The notes: generated by a model not told the origin, from the letters alone. A stretch of 64,000 nucleotides of DNA from Halpernia humi (GCF_900108025.1 NZ_FNUS01000003.1:186001-250000); one strand, 5' to 3'. Counted from the stretch's first letter, positions 52,436 to 62,460 are shown. Program-made: numbers and translations.

Positions 52436-52921
52436 ATGAAAACAAAAATATTTTTTAGCAGTTTAATTTTGCTTTTTGCGATAAATTGCATGTCTGCGCA
52501 GAATACGTCATTATTAAAAATGGGGTTTCAAGAAAGAAGAGCAGAAATAAAAAAGATGTCTCCAAAAGAAAAGTATGAAGCACTGAAGCAATTTAAAGAA
52601 GATTTGGTTTTATCGGAACTGCAAATTCCAGAAGGCCAAAAAGATGAATTTTTACAATTGTACAATGAATATCAGGCAAAACAGAGAGAAATAAAAAATA
52701 AATTTAAACCAACTAAAGATTTTGCAAATATGACAGACGACGAGGCGAATGCCGAGTTGGAAAATAGTTTTGAAATAGGTCAGCAATTATTAGATTTAAG
52801 AAGAAAATATGCTGAAAAATTCAACCAAGTTATTAAGCCTCAAAAAGTGCTTCAATTGTTTCAAACAGAAGGCATGATGCGAAATAAGATGATGAAACAC
52901 CAAATGCCGCGAAAAAAATAA
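52436..52921 (+). CDS. CpxP/Spy-like periplasmic sensor protein
   Basis: This 161-residue protein has a signal peptide (cleavage after MSAQ) and an all-helical, charged mature part (RRAEIKKMSPKEKYEALKQF...LLDLRRKYAEKFNQVI). Its length, helix pattern and position after an ECF sigma/anti-sigma pair match the periplasmic sensor-of-ECF/heavy-metal-resistance type common in Bacteroidota. It starts 10 bases after the membrane protein. Confidence 0.7.
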   Translation: MKTKIFFSSLILLFAINCMSAQNTSLLKMGFQERRAEIKKMSPKEKYEALKQFKEDLVLSELQIPEGQKDEFLQLYNEYQAKQREIKNKFKPTKDFANMTDDEANAELENSFEIGQQLLDLRRKYAEKFNQVIKPQKVLQLFQTEGMMRNKMMKHQMPRKK

Positions 52922-52973
52922 TCTGTGAATGCAGGTTTTGTGACACCATAGTAGTTTATTTTTTTAATGTTGG

Positions 52974-53009
52974 GCGACCTCCACAAATTTATTGTGGAGG
53001 TCGCTTTTT
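52974..53009 (+). terminator. strong Rho-independent terminator
   Basis: A perfect 13-bp stem (GCGACCTCCACAA / TTGTGGAGGTCGC) with a 5-base loop is followed by a T-run. It ends the ECF sigma operon. Confidence 0.9.
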
Positions 53010-53164
53010 GCTACAAAATCTAATATTATTATTGTACTAAATCAAACAAGTAAAATTAGCAAAATGTATACAAATAGTCAAAAAAATTACGCTAAGCCTC
53101 AAAAAAGTATCAAATTAGTAATGAATTATTAAAATAATTTAGTAACTTTAAAAAAAATATTATT

Positions 53165-53752
53165 ATGAAAAAGTTAATTTTATTATGTCTATTTGCTTCT
53201 AGTTTTGGCAACATTGAGGTAAAAGCGCAAGCGACCGAACCTTTTCTCGGGCAAATTGCTTTTGTTGCATTTAATTTTGCACCACGAGGTTGGGCAGAAT
53301 GTAACGGTGCAATTCTGCCAATAAGTCAATATTCAGCGTTATTTGCGTTGTTGGGAACACAGTATGGAGGTGATGGCAGAACCACTTTTGCACTTCCAGA
53401 TATGAGAGGTCGTGTTATTCTTTCTAATGGACAAGGGCCTGGACTTTCAGCTTATTCCCAAGGACAAATAGGAGGGCAAGAAAGCGTTACATTAACCGTT
53501 AACCAAATGCCGTCGCATTCTCATACAGTAAATGCCGTTCTTGCAGACGGAAATAGTTCAGTAGCAACAGGTAGTTTACCAGCCAATACCAAAACTTTAG
53601 ACCCAGAATATTCTAATTCTGCAGGAGATACAACCATGAACGCTAATATGGTGGCTCCAGCAGGAGGAAATCAAGCACATGAGAATAGACCGCCGTACTT
53701 GGTTTTGAAATGTATTATTGCTACACAAGGTATTTTTCCATCAAGAAATTAA
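53165..53752 (+). CDS. secreted phage tail collar-domain protein
   Basis: The 195-residue protein has a signal peptide (cleavage near VKAQA), then the collar fold: FLGQIAFVAFNFAPRGWAECNG, LPISQYSALFALLGTQYGGDGRTTFALPDMRGRV, and MPSHSHTVNA. This is a microcystin-dependent-type protein, a family related to phage tail fibre assembly proteins. The presence of a signal peptide shows it is exported and not part of a prophage. Function outside the cell is unknown. It is followed immediately by a T9SS cargo protein. Confidence 0.8.
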   Translation: MKKLILLCLFASSFGNIEVKAQATEPFLGQIAFVAFNFAPRGWAECNGAILPISQYSALFALLGTQYGGDGRTTFALPDMRGRVILSNGQGPGLSAYSQGQIGGQESVTLTVNQMPSHSHTVNAVLADGNSSVATGSLPANTKTLDPEYSNSAGDTTMNANMVAPAGGNQAHENRPPYLVLKCIIATQGIFPSRN

Positions 53753-53754
53753 TT

Positions 53755-54444
53755 ATGAAAAAAGCATTTATTTTTTCAGCAATTTGTATCGGCACGTTGA
53801 TATTTTCTCAAACAATAAATTTTAAGGGTTGCATCCCATTATTTGATGATCAAATGTTCACTCTAAACCAAACAAGCACAGATTCTTTCGGAAAGAAAAT
53901 CTATGTTACAACCCCAGTAAATGGGGATCAACCCTGTGGTGGTATTGGAACATGCGAATTTAAATTACAGTGGAATGATACAGCAGGGCGATGGGAGTTT
54001 CTAGCAGATAAAGGGAATGGAGACTTTGTAGATCCTTTTCTAATTTATTACAGCACCACCCAAAATACTTCTGCGGATAACCCGCCAAACGCTTCCATTG
54101 GAACTTGGGTAGAAAATACAGCTGTCACAACCGGCGCTTGTGGTGGAGATTTAACGGATACAAACTCTACCTTTACAGGAGATGTGAGAACGACCACTTT
54201 AGCTGTAAATGAATTTGATAGCACAAAAATTACGGTTTATCCAAATCCTGCAACCGAATATGTGAACATTTCAGGATTATCTAACATTAAAACAATTAAA
54301 ATTATCTCGATAGATGGAAAACTAATTTCCATTCTTAAAAATAGCAATAAGATTAATGTGGGCAAACTTGCCAGAGGCGTTTATTTCTTAGAGATTCAAA
54401 CAGATAATGCGGTTATAAAAAGGGTGAAATTCATCAAAAAATAA
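53755..54444 (+). CDS. secreted protein with T9SS C-terminal sorting domain
   Basis: The 229-residue protein has a signal peptide (~1-20), a Cys-bearing middle domain of unknown function (GCIPLFDD..., GGIGTCEF, TGACGGDL) and a classic type A T9SS sorting domain (about residues 155-229: ITVYPNPATEYVNISGL...GVYFLEIQTDNAVIKRVKFIKK). It should cross the outer membrane via T9SS, to which PorW/SprE belongs. I start at ATG 53755, where the signal begins, not at 53710 inside the collar gene. Confidence 0.85.
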   Translation: MKKAFIFSAICIGTLIFSQTINFKGCIPLFDDQMFTLNQTSTDSFGKKIYVTTPVNGDQPCGGIGTCEFKLQWNDTAGRWEFLADKGNGDFVDPFLIYYSTTQNTSADNPPNASIGTWVENTAVTTGACGGDLTDTNSTFTGDVRTTTLAVNEFDSTKITVYPNPATEYVNISGLSNIKTIKIISIDGKLISILKNSNKINVGKLARGVYFLEIQTDNAVIKRVKFIKK

Positions 54445-54467
54445 ACTCAAATATAATTTTTAAATAG

Positions 54468-54492
54468 ACACCTGCGAAAAGCAGGTGTTTTT
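54468..54492 (+). terminator. Rho-independent terminator
   Basis: An 8-bp stem (ACACCTGC / GCAGGTGT) with a GAAAA loop runs into a T-run, 24 bases past the T9SS cargo gene. Confidence 0.8.
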
Positions 54493-54666
54493 ATATGGAA
54501 ATGAGAATTAGTTTCACAAGATTACTTTATTAAATTTTTACTTTAAAAAAATCTTATTTTTACCCAGAAAAATAAAATTTTATGAAATCACTATGATTTA
54601 CAAACGCAAACACATATGAAGATTGAGCGATTGCACATGACCTTTAAATTCAATAAATATCTACTT

Positions 54667-55674
54667 ATGAAAAACGCGCTAATTCTTTTTCTTTTTCCAC
54701 TCCTTATTTTCGCACAGAAGAAAGAAGTTTTCAAGCTAAAATTTCCCTTGAAAGATTACACAAGAACTACCAAAAGTTTAGAAGTTATTGATGTCCGAAA
54801 AAATAAAGAAATTAAGGATATATTTTACAGAGGAAACACCTATTCTTTCAGTTTCCCAACAAATAATTTATCTAAAGATATTGAAAATTGGTTTGAAGAA
54901 AACAACAAAAAAAGAGATAAAGCAACAAATGAAATTGTGATGCTTGTGGAAGATTTAAACATTTTTAATGAAAACCGAAACAACCAGATTTTTTGTGTTT
55001 TAGATATGAAAGTAAGTACTTTTCTGAAAAAAGATCAGAACTATTATTTTTTAAAAAGATATGATAACGTAATTAGTTTAAACTCAAAAGAAGAAGCAGG
55101 AATTCCAAATACTTTCGCTGAAAACACACAGAAAGTTCTTCAGAATTTAATGTTTGAAACCTATCGCGCAAATCCTTTAGAAATTGCGATTCCTGAAAAG
55201 GACTTAAATAATTACGATGAAATTTTAAAAAGCAACTACGCCGCTTTTTCTAAAAACGATTTGAAAGACGGAGTTTATCTAGATTCAAAAAGTTTTTTTA
55301 CTCAAACGCCTTTGGAAAATTATAAACTTATTAAAAACAGCAAAGATGAAGTTTTGAAGGCAACAAATGCTTAAGAGGATAAAATTCCAAGAAGAAAAAT
55401 ATACATTTATGTTGAAAACGGAAAGGCTTTTAAAAATACACAAGCCGGGTTTTTACAGTTGCAAAAAGATGAAAATGGATTTTATGTAATCGCAAATAAA
55501 TACATTTTGTTTCCTGAAGAAATTAATACTTCTTCCGCATTTTTCCTTTTTGGCGCTATTGGTGGCATTGCAGCGAGTGTACAATTTTATATTAAGTATA
55601 AAAAAGCACTTGAAGGCGAAAAATATAAAATTTATATCGATTATCTTAACGGAGAATATAGCTTTGTAAAATAA
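54667..55674 (+). pseudogene. secreted-protein gene interrupted by an in-frame stop
   Basis: The frame opens at ATG 54667 with a signal peptide (MKNALILFLFPLLIFAQ) and reads to TAA at 55372-55374. The same frame then continues without a start codon until TAA at 55672-55674. The downstream part reads as continuous protein (EDKIPRRKIYIYVENGKAF..., ...YILFPEEINTSSAFFLFGAIGG...). Without the stop the product would have 335 residues. The downstream part includes a hydrophobic stretch (~SAFFLFGAIGGIAASVQF) that could be a membrane segment. A nonsense mutation is the simplest explanation. The family is not recognised. Confidence 0.65.
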
Positions 55675-55719
55675 AATTTCACCCTAAATATTAAGTCGCT
55701 AACTTCTACTCACTTTCAT

Positions 55720-55727
55720 TATCTTTG
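55720..55727 (+). promoter_or_regulatory. -7 box (TATCTTTG) for lepA
   Basis: This perfect TAnnTTTG match is 16 bases before ATG 55744. Confidence 0.55.
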
Positions 55728-55743
55728 CAAATTATACATTTTA

Positions 55744-57540
55744 ATGAAGAACATCAGAAATTTCTGCATCATTGCGCATATTGATCACGGCAAATCGACT
55801 TTAGCAGACCGACTTTTAGAATACACAAACACCGTCACCCAAAGAGAATTACAATCTCAAACCTTGGATGATATGGATTTGGAAAAGGAACGCGGCATTA
55901 CCATAAAATCTCACGCCATACAAATGGACTATGAACTTAATGGTGAAAAATATATCTTTAATTTAATTGATACTCCAGGACACGTTGATTTTTCATACGA
56001 AGTTTCCCGTTCCATCGCCGCTTGTGAAGGTGCGCTTCTTATTGTAGATGCCGCGCAAAGCATTCAGGCTCAAACAATAAGCAATTTATATTTGGCTTTA
56101 GAGAATGATTTAACGATTATTCCTGTTTTAAATAAAATTGATCTTCCATCCGCAAATCCTGAAGAAGTAACCGACGAAATAATGGGTCTTATTGGCTGCG
56201 AATATGAAGATGTTTTGCGCGTTTCTGGCAAAACAGGAGAAGGCGTTCGTGAACTTTTAGAGCAAATTGTTACCCGAATTCCTGCGCCAGTTGGCGACCC
56301 AAACGCACCATTGCAAGCCCTAATTTTCGATTCAGTTTATAATCCGTTTCGTGGGATTGAAGCCTACTTTAAAGTGGTAAACGGTAAAATTACAAAAGGG
56401 GAAAAAATTAAATTTTTCGCTACCGAAAAAACCTATGAAGCCGATGAGGTCGGAACCCTAAAACTTAAACAATCGCCAAAAAAAGAAATTTTATGTGGTG
56501 ATGTGGGATACATTATTTCTGGGATAAAAGATGCGCGCGAAGTAAAAGTAGGAGACACCATAACAAGCGTTGTAAATCCTGCAGATAAACCAATAGACGG
56601 ATTTGAAGAAGTAAAACCAATGGTTTTTGCAGGGATTTATCCTATAGAATCGGAAGATTTTGAAGAATTAAGATTTTCATTAGAAAAATTAAGATTGAAC
56701 GATGCCTCTTTGGTTTTTGAACCAGAAAGTTCTGCCGCGCTTGGTTTTGGTTTTCGATGTGGATTTTTAGGAATGCTTCACATGGAAATTGTGCAAGAAA
56801 GATTAGATCGAGAATTTAATATGGACGTTATTACAACCGTTCCCAACGTTTCTTATTTCGGGTATTCTAAAAGAGATCCGGAAACACCGATTTTAATTAA
56901 TAATCCGTCCGAGATGATGGATCCTACAATTTTAGACCGTGTAGAAGAACCATTTATTAAAGCCTCAATTATCACAAAATCTGATTTCGTGGGTTCGGTA
57001 ATGACTTTGTGCATAGAGAAACGCGGTGAAATTGTGAACCAATCTTATCTTACTTCAGACCGCGTAGAATTGGTTTTCAATATGCCTTTAGCCGAAGTTG
57101 TTTTTGATTTTTATGATCGTTTAAAATCCATTTCAAAAGGTTATGCCTCGTTTGATTATCATCCAATTGGGATGCGAGCGTCTAAATTGGTTAAAATGGA
57201 TATTTTAATTAATGGCGACATGGTAGATGCGCTTTCATCATTAATTCACGATTCCAATGCTTATAATATTGGTAAAAAAATGTGCGAAAAACTGCGCCAG
57301 TTAATTCCTCGTCAACAATTTGATATCGCTGTTCAGGCAGCTTTAGGCGCAAAAGTAATTGCCCGAGAAACCATCAAAGCATTAAGAAAAGATGTAACTG
57401 CAAAATGTTATGGAGGCGATATTTCGCGAAAAAGAAAATTACTCGAAAAGCAGAAAGAAGGTAAAAAGAAGATGAAGCAAATTGGTAGAGTAGAAGTGCC
57501 GCAATCTGCATTTATGGCGGTTTTGAAATTGAATGATTAA
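55744..57540 (+). CDS. lepA: elongation factor 4 (LepA)
   Basis: This 598-residue GTPase starts with [16 protein letters not shown] (G1), then [12 protein letters not shown] (G3) and NKIDLPSA (G4), with domains II, III and V and the LepA-specific C-terminal domain ([29 protein letters not shown]). It promotes back-translocation or late steps in ribosome assembly. Length is normal for the family. Confidence 0.95.
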   Translation: MKNIRNFCIIAHIDHGKSTLADRLLEYTNTVTQRELQSQTLDDMDLEKERGITIKSHAIQMDYELNGEKYIFNLIDTPGHVDFSYEVSRSIAACEGALLIVDAAQSIQAQTISNLYLALENDLTIIPVLNKIDLPSANPEEVTDEIMGLIGCEYEDVLRVSGKTGEGVRELLEQIVTRIPAPVGDPNAPLQALIFDSVYNPFRGIEAYFKVVNGKITKGEKIKFFATEKTYEADEVGTLKLKQSPKKEILCGDVGYIISGIKDAREVKVGDTITSVVNPADKPIDGFEEVKPMVFAGIYPIESEDFEELRFSLEKLRLNDASLVFEPESSAALGFGFRCGFLGMLHMEIVQERLDREFNMDVITTVPNVSYFGYSKRDPETPILINNPSEMMDPTILDRVEEPFIKASIITKSDFVGSVMTLCIEKRGEIVNQSYLTSDRVELVFNMPLAEVVFDFYDRLKSISKGYASFDYHPIGMRASKLVKMDILINGDMVDALSSLIHDSNAYNIGKKMCEKLRQLIPRQQFDIAVQAALGAKVIARETIKALRKDVTAKCYGGDISRKRKLLEKQKEGKKKMKQIGRVEVPQSAFMAVLKLND

Positions 57541-57653
57541 GATTTTTTGGATGCCTTTTCCGTCTTCCATTCCCAAGCACGACGTAGCGGGGATTTCCAC
57601 TCGAGTTGGAGCACAATGGTTCCCGAAATTTAGTTTCGAATAAAAGCATACAG
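57541..57653. other. degenerate spacer after lepA
   Basis: No gene is visible. GGATTTCCACT (57591-57601) is identical to a block of the 33671-33753 element, and CGAAATTTAGTTTCG (about 57625-57639) is a small hairpin. This could be a decayed relic of a repeat, but the evidence is thin. Confidence 0.3.
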
Positions 57654-57682
57654 AAAACGCTTTCAAATTTTGAAAGCGTTTT
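57654..57682. terminator. bidirectional terminator between lepA and cupin-like gene
   Basis: AAAACGCTTTCAAA and TTTGAAAGCGTTTT pair across a short apex, with A- and T-runs on both sides, between convergent genes. Confidence 0.8.
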
Positions 57683-57684
57683 TA

Positions 57685-58566
57685 TTATTTAGGCAGCCCC
57701 TTTGCTAAAGCGCGTTTTGCAATTTGTACAGATTTTTTTTCCTTCCAATCCATGTAGCGCGATTTGTATTTGCGTTTCATGATATTATCAAAATTACGCT
57801 GAATAATTAAATTGTAAAGAGAATGCGCCTTTACCGCCCAAGATTTGTCCCAAGCGCGTTGCGAAATAGAAAAACTTCCGTCTAAATATTTCATATAATG
57901 CCACCATCCTGTGGGCATAAAAAGGGTGTCGCCATGTTCTAGAAAACATTCAATTCCTTCAATACCATTTAATGCAGGAAATTTTTCAAAATCCGGGTTT
58001 GCAATAGTATAATCTTCTAAAGCGTAAGTTGCAAATGGAAGTTTATATAATCGTTCTTTCCATTTATATTCAAATAAAAGCACGTGTTTCCGACCATTAA
58101 AATGGGTATGGAAAATGTGTGGCATATCAATATCAAAATGCAGGAAGGTTTCTGAACCTTCTCCGCCAAAGAACATTGCTGGGTGTTTATCAAGAAATCC
58201 GCCCATCAAATCTTTTGGAGCGATGTAATCTTCTAATAATTTTGGCGCAGATTTTATGGGGTCAAACAAAAATATTCGTAAATCTGTAGGTTCTCTTTGT
58301 ATTAAATCTATATAATCTGCAAATTTCATTTTCATTGCAGATGAATTAATTGGCGCAGCAGGATCTGCTTTTGAACTATCATAAAGCGGTACTTCTACGT
58401 CGCCAACAGTTTCTTTCATATATTCCATCGTCCATTTTTGAAAAGCCGGCCATTTTTTTGCCATATTTTTTAGAACAACGGGTTTTCTTGGTTTCAAATA
58501 GTTGTTGTAGAAATCTTCTTTAGAAATATCCTCAACAATATCGATTGGTTTTAAATGAAGCGGCAT
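57685..58566 (-). CDS. cupin-like (JmjC-type) domain protein
   Basis: The 293-residue protein resembles cupin_8/JmjC oxygenase-like proteins: RKPVVLKNMAKKWPAFQKW, then SETFLHFDIDMPHIFHTHFNGRKHVLLFEYKWKERLY with the HxD...H iron-binding pattern (HFDID, and the later His in DTLFMPTGWWHYMKYL). It may be a 2-oxoglutarate/Fe(II) hydroxylase acting on a protein. No substrate is predictable. It lies alone, convergent with lepA. Confidence 0.75.
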   Translation of the reverse strand: MPLHLKPIDIVEDISKEDFYNNYLKPRKPVVLKNMAKKWPAFQKWTMEYMKETVGDVEVPLYDSSKADPAAPINSSAMKMKFADYIDLIQREPTDLRIFLFDPIKSAPKLLEDYIAPKDLMGGFLDKHPAMFFGGEGSETFLHFDIDMPHIFHTHFNGRKHVLLFEYKWKERLYKLPFATYALEDYTIANPDFEKFPALNGIEGIECFLEHGDTLFMPTGWWHYMKYLDGSFSISQRAWDKSWAVKAHSLYNLIIQRNFDNIMKRKYKSRYMDWKEKKSVQIAKRALAKGLPK

Positions 58567-58753
58567 AATTTTGTGTTAATCAGCAAATTTATTAAAAAAT
58601 ATTAATAGATTTTTTTTAAAGTAAATTTAACCAAATATTCTTTTAATAATCTTATTTCTTTGAAGTTTTCAAAAGCAAGCCATTGTTCTAAAATTTTTAC
58701 TAAATCTGTAACAAGATGAATGGTTTATTGACTAATAACGCATAACTTTTATA
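58567..58753. other. AT-rich divergent spacer
   Basis: The 187-base gap between the cupin-like gene and the outer-membrane receptor presumably holds both promoters. No clear -7 box or operator was recognised. Confidence 0.3.
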
Positions 58754-61435
58754 ATGAAAAAACTTTTATTCTTTTTATTTCTCTCCTTGTCTGGAGTTTT
58801 ATTTTCGCAACACACTATTTCTGGCAAAATTACAGATTCTGATGGGCATGCTGTTCCAAGTGCTTCTGTTACTATCGAGGAACCGGGCAAAGACGCCATC
58901 ATTGCGTATTCTATCACCAATTCTAAAGGTGAATATAAAGTGACATTCACCACGACTTCGCCCAATGTAGATTTAAAAATAAAAGCCTTTAACCAAAAAC
59001 CCTTTTTAAAATCGGTTTCAAATTCTACGCAGACTTCTAATTTTAAATTAGAATCCCAAGCCACAGAAATAAAGGAAGTTAAAATTAAAACCAAAATGAT
59101 CACCAAACGCGGTGATACTATTTCGTACGATTTGAAAGCCTTTGAAAGCAAAAGCGACCGTTCACTAGCCGATGTTTTGAAAAAAATACCAGGAATAGAA
59201 GTCAACCCAGACGGTTCTATTTTATACCAAGGCGAGGCCATCAATAAATTTTACGTCAATGGGAAAGATTTAATGGAAGGCGCGTACGGAAGCATCAACA
59301 ACGCTTTGCCAAAAGATGCAGTGCAAAAGGTAGAAGTGATGGAAAATCATCAACCGATTAAAATGCTTCAAGGAAAAGTGCCCTCGCAAAGCGCAGCCTT
59401 AAATGTAAAATTAAAAAAATCGGTTACTATGACGGGCCGTGGCGAAGTGGGAATTGGCGCAGATCCTTTTCTATGGAATGTGAAACTCACCCCTATGTTT
59501 TTCGGGCAAAAAACGCAGTGGGTGGTGAATTATAAAACCAATAACAACGGAGACTCTGTGGAAAATGAAGGGAATTTGTTGTCTTTCGGAAATCGCTTTG
59601 AAGGTAGAAGAGGCAATGTTTCGCAAAATAGTTGGCTAAATGTAGAGCAAGCTTCTACGCCAAATTTGCCAGAAAAACGCTATTTATTTAATAGTGTGCA
59701 TTACCTCGCCGCCAATTTTTTAACCAATATTGATGATAAAAAAGAGTGGGAACTTAAAGCCAACGCAAGCTATACCAACAACGCGGTTACAAGAGAATCT
59801 TACAATTTGGTGAGCAGAACAAACCTAGCAACCAATCAAGTATTCACCACAGAAACCAGCCTTAGAAATAAATTATATACAGATAAAGTAAAAGGAGAGC
59901 TTATATTTACTAAAAACGCAAAAAAAGGATTTTTTAAAAACACCACTACTTTTTCGCAATTTTGGAATGGAAATAGAGCAGATGTTACAAGAAATAACGT
60001 AGATGCGGGGCAAAGTGTAAACTCACCAACAACTTCTTTTCAAAATTCATTGAGTACCATTATTCCTTGGAAAGAGAAAATGGTAAACTTAATGTCTTAC
60101 ATTAATTATCAAGATGATAATCAGTCTTTGCTTGTAAGACCTGTGGATTATTTAAGTTTTGCAAACAAGACAACTGGCGATAAATTATTTGATGTCAACC
60201 AAGAGTTTGTAAATCAGAATTTAAAATTAAAAACTTTTGAAGCCTCCCAGTCTGTAAATGTAGGTTTTAGCGCAAAAAACTGGACTTTCACACCAGAAAC
60301 TGGCTTAGATTACACTTATAATAAATTAAATACAAATTTATTAGGTTTAAACACAACTCTTCCAAATTTTAATATTGATAACTATGTAAATGATTTAAAA
60401 TTTACAACAACTACACCTTACGCACAATTAGGCATTAATTATAAAAATGATTCTTGGCAGTTATATTCTAATTTCCCTGTTAAATTTAACAACATAAAAG
60501 CCGAAGACCCATTCAGAAATGTTTCAAAAACGCTTAATAAAGTGACATTTGAGCCAAACGCTTTTGCACAATATTCTTTCGCCTCTTTTTGGAAAGCAAG
60601 TTTCTATGGAAGTATTAATTATAATTACGGCGACATCAATAACGCTTATGCAGGAAATATTTTAAGCACGGCGACTAATTTGGGCTCTATCGCCGCAAAC
60701 ACGCCAATTTCAGAAACAATATCAAAAGGTTTTGGCCCTAGAATAGAATATAGAAACCCTCTGAATAATTTATTTTTTAATGTTCGGTATAACTATTCTC
60801 ATAGCAAAAACAACCTATTAGCATCGCCCTCTTTTGATGATTTTGGCTCCACGATTATTAATTATAAAGTGTCAGACAACACAAGTGTTAGCAATAGAGA
60901 AAGCGTAGAAGTAGGAAAGTATTTCCCTAAATTTAAAACAAACGCATCCATTAGTGGAAGCAATACTGTAAACGAATCTGTTTCTTCGCAAGATGGCGTA
61001 GATTTTCAAAATAAATCTAATGGGCAATCTTTTGGATTTAAGTTTAATAACGCCTATTTTTCTTGGATGAGTTTAGACTATAACTTCACCAAATCTTGGA
61101 ACAAGCAAGACAATATATTAAACCAAATTAAAAGTAACTCATACACACATAATTTGACGGCGGCATTCTATCCTTTAGAAAATAATACCGTGACGTTTAA
61201 TTGGGATCAGATAAATTCTGCGCAAGGACCAAATGTATATCACAACGCCTTTTATGATGTGGCCTACCAATACACTTGGGCAAAAAAGAAAATAGATTTT
61301 GAACTAAAATGGCTAAATATTACCAACAGAAAAGTATTTGAAAGATTTAGCAACGATGCCATCACACAATCGTACACAAGGCTACAACTTCGCCCAAGCC
61401 AAGTCATGTTTACAGTAAAATTTAATTTTAAATAA
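58754..61435 (+). CDS. TonB-receptor-like outer-membrane protein with carboxypeptidase-regulatory domain
   Basis: The 893-residue protein has a signal peptide, an N-terminal CarboxypepD_reg-like domain (~20-100, HTISGKITDSDGHAVPSASV), a plug-like segment with ADVLKKIPGIEVNPDGSILYQGEAINKFYVNGKDLMEG, and a long barrel ending in VMFTVKFNFK. The plug lacks a clear TonB box, so it is better described as a receptor-like outer-membrane protein. It is followed by a GLPGLI-family gene, a pairing typical of Bacteroidota. Confidence 0.8.
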   Translation: MKKLLFFLFLSLSGVLFSQHTISGKITDSDGHAVPSASVTIEEPGKDAIIAYSITNSKGEYKVTFTTTSPNVDLKIKAFNQKPFLKSVSNSTQTSNFKLESQATEIKEVKIKTKMITKRGDTISYDLKAFESKSDRSLADVLKKIPGIEVNPDGSILYQGEAINKFYVNGKDLMEGAYGSINNALPKDAVQKVEVMENHQPIKMLQGKVPSQSAALNVKLKKSVTMTGRGEVGIGADPFLWNVKLTPMFFGQKTQWVVNYKTNNNGDSVENEGNLLSFGNRFEGRRGNVSQNSWLNVEQASTPNLPEKRYLFNSVHYLAANFLTNIDDKKEWELKANASYTNNAVTRESYNLVSRTNLATNQVFTTETSLRNKLYTDKVKGELIFTKNAKKGFFKNTTTFSQFWNGNRADVTRNNVDAGQSVNSPTTSFQNSLSTIIPWKEKMVNLMSYINYQDDNQSLLVRPVDYLSFANKTTGDKLFDVNQEFVNQNLKLKTFEASQSVNVGFSAKNWTFTPETGLDYTYNKLNTNLLGLNTTLPNFNIDNYVNDLKFTTTTPYAQLGINYKNDSWQLYSNFPVKFNNIKAEDPFRNVSKTLNKVTFEPNAFAQYSFASFWKASFYGSINYNYGDINNAYAGNILSTATNLGSIAANTPISETISKGFGPRIEYRNPLNNLFFNVRYNYSHSKNNLLASPSFDDFGSTIINYKVSDNTSVSNRESVEVGKYFPKFKTNASISGSNTVNESVSSQDGVDFQNKSNGQSFGFKFNNAYFSWMSLDYNFTKSWNKQDNILNQIKSNSYTHNLTAAFYPLENNTVTFNWDQINSAQGPNVYHNAFYDVAYQYTWAKKKIDFELKWLNITNRKVFERFSNDAITQSYTRLQLRPSQVMFTVKFNFK

Positions 61436-61455
61436 AAACTTAAAGCATAAAAAGC

Positions 61456-61485
61456 AAAAACCCACTTCTATGAGTGGGTTTTTTT
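61456..61485 (+). terminator. Rho-independent terminator
   Basis: AAAAACCCACT and AGTGGGTTTTT pair across a 6-base loop, followed by more T. It lies 20 bases after the receptor-like gene and so separates it from, or attenuates, the GLPGLI gene. Confidence 0.8.
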
Positions 61486-61551
61486 AGAAAGTAAATCTAA
61501 ATTATGTAACAAATTTTTAAAAAGCCTACTAATTATTCAAATAACATTAAA

Positions 61552-62442
61552 ATGAAAAAACAGTTTACAATCATTCTATTGATGATTGCCTTTGTCGCAA
61601 ACGCACAAATATCGGCCAATCGATTTTTTTACGAATTAACCTTTAAACCAAAGAAAGATTCCGCAAAAACGGAAAAAGTGATGACGATTTTAGACATTAC
61701 GAAAGATAAGTCACTTTATCGCGATTATACTATGGTGGCGCAAGATTCAATCGTTAAAGTTGCCGTAGAGGAAATGCAGAAATCAGGCGTCTTTAAAGAT
61801 ATGTCAAAAATGATTACGATGCCGAAGTTCGCTTTTAAAATAGAAAAGGAATATCCAGGCATGAAAGAAACCTATTTAGATAGAATTTCTAGCGGATTTA
61901 CACCCGTGCAAATAGGGTATAATGAAGAACCCAATTTTAACTGGAAGATTTCGCCAGAAAAAGAAAAAATAGGAGATTATGACACCCAAAAAGCAACTAC
62001 AGAATACGGCGGAAGACAGTGGACAGCTTGGTTTTCAACAAACATTCCGTTTCAAGATGGACCGTACAAATTTAAAGGTTTGCCGGGCTTGATTGTTAAA
62101 ATTGAAGATAAAGACAAGAATTATTCTTGGGTTTTAAAAGGGAACAAAAAAATTGAAAATTTTGAAGAATTATCTTATGCAGAGAAAATATCACCTGGTG
62201 GTGGTGGTAAATTAACCATCGTGCCAAGAGAAAAATTCGAAAAAACAATGGCACAATACAAAAAAGATCCGTTTGCAACAATGAGACCGATGCTTACAAA
62301 AGAAATTATGGACAGAAAAATGCCCGGCTCTGAGATGACAGTTGGTGAAATGATAAAAAAACAAGAAAAAATGACGCGCGATTTTTATGACGCAAACAAT
62401 AATCCGATAGAAGTTTCAGGCCCATATAGAGTTGAATATTAA
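61552..62442 (+). CDS. GLPGLI family protein
   Basis: This 296-residue secreted protein has a signal peptide and the diagnostic KGLPGLI motif (about residue 180) followed by VKIEDKDKNYSW. The family is defined by this motif and often follows outer-membrane receptors; its function is unknown. The C-terminal part is charged and helical. Confidence 0.88.
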   Translation: MKKQFTIILLMIAFVANAQISANRFFYELTFKPKKDSAKTEKVMTILDITKDKSLYRDYTMVAQDSIVKVAVEEMQKSGVFKDMSKMITMPKFAFKIEKEYPGMKETYLDRISSGFTPVQIGYNEEPNFNWKISPEKEKIGDYDTQKATTEYGGRQWTAWFSTNIPFQDGPYKFKGLPGLIVKIEDKDKNYSWVLKGNKKIENFEELSYAEKISPGGGGKLTIVPREKFEKTMAQYKKDPFATMRPMLTKEIMDRKMPGSEMTVGEMIKKQEKMTRDFYDANNNPIEVSGPYRVEY

Positions 62443-62460
62443 TTTCAAATTAAATTGTTT

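Noticed and set aside
53165-53752. Prophage remnant suggested by the tail collar domain
   Set aside because: The protein has a signal peptide, its neighbour is a T9SS cargo protein, and no other phage genes are in the window.
58732-59244. 170-codon minus-strand frame over the start of the receptor-like gene
   Set aside because: Opposite a clear signal peptide and regulatory-like domain; composition is that of reverse-translated coding sequence.
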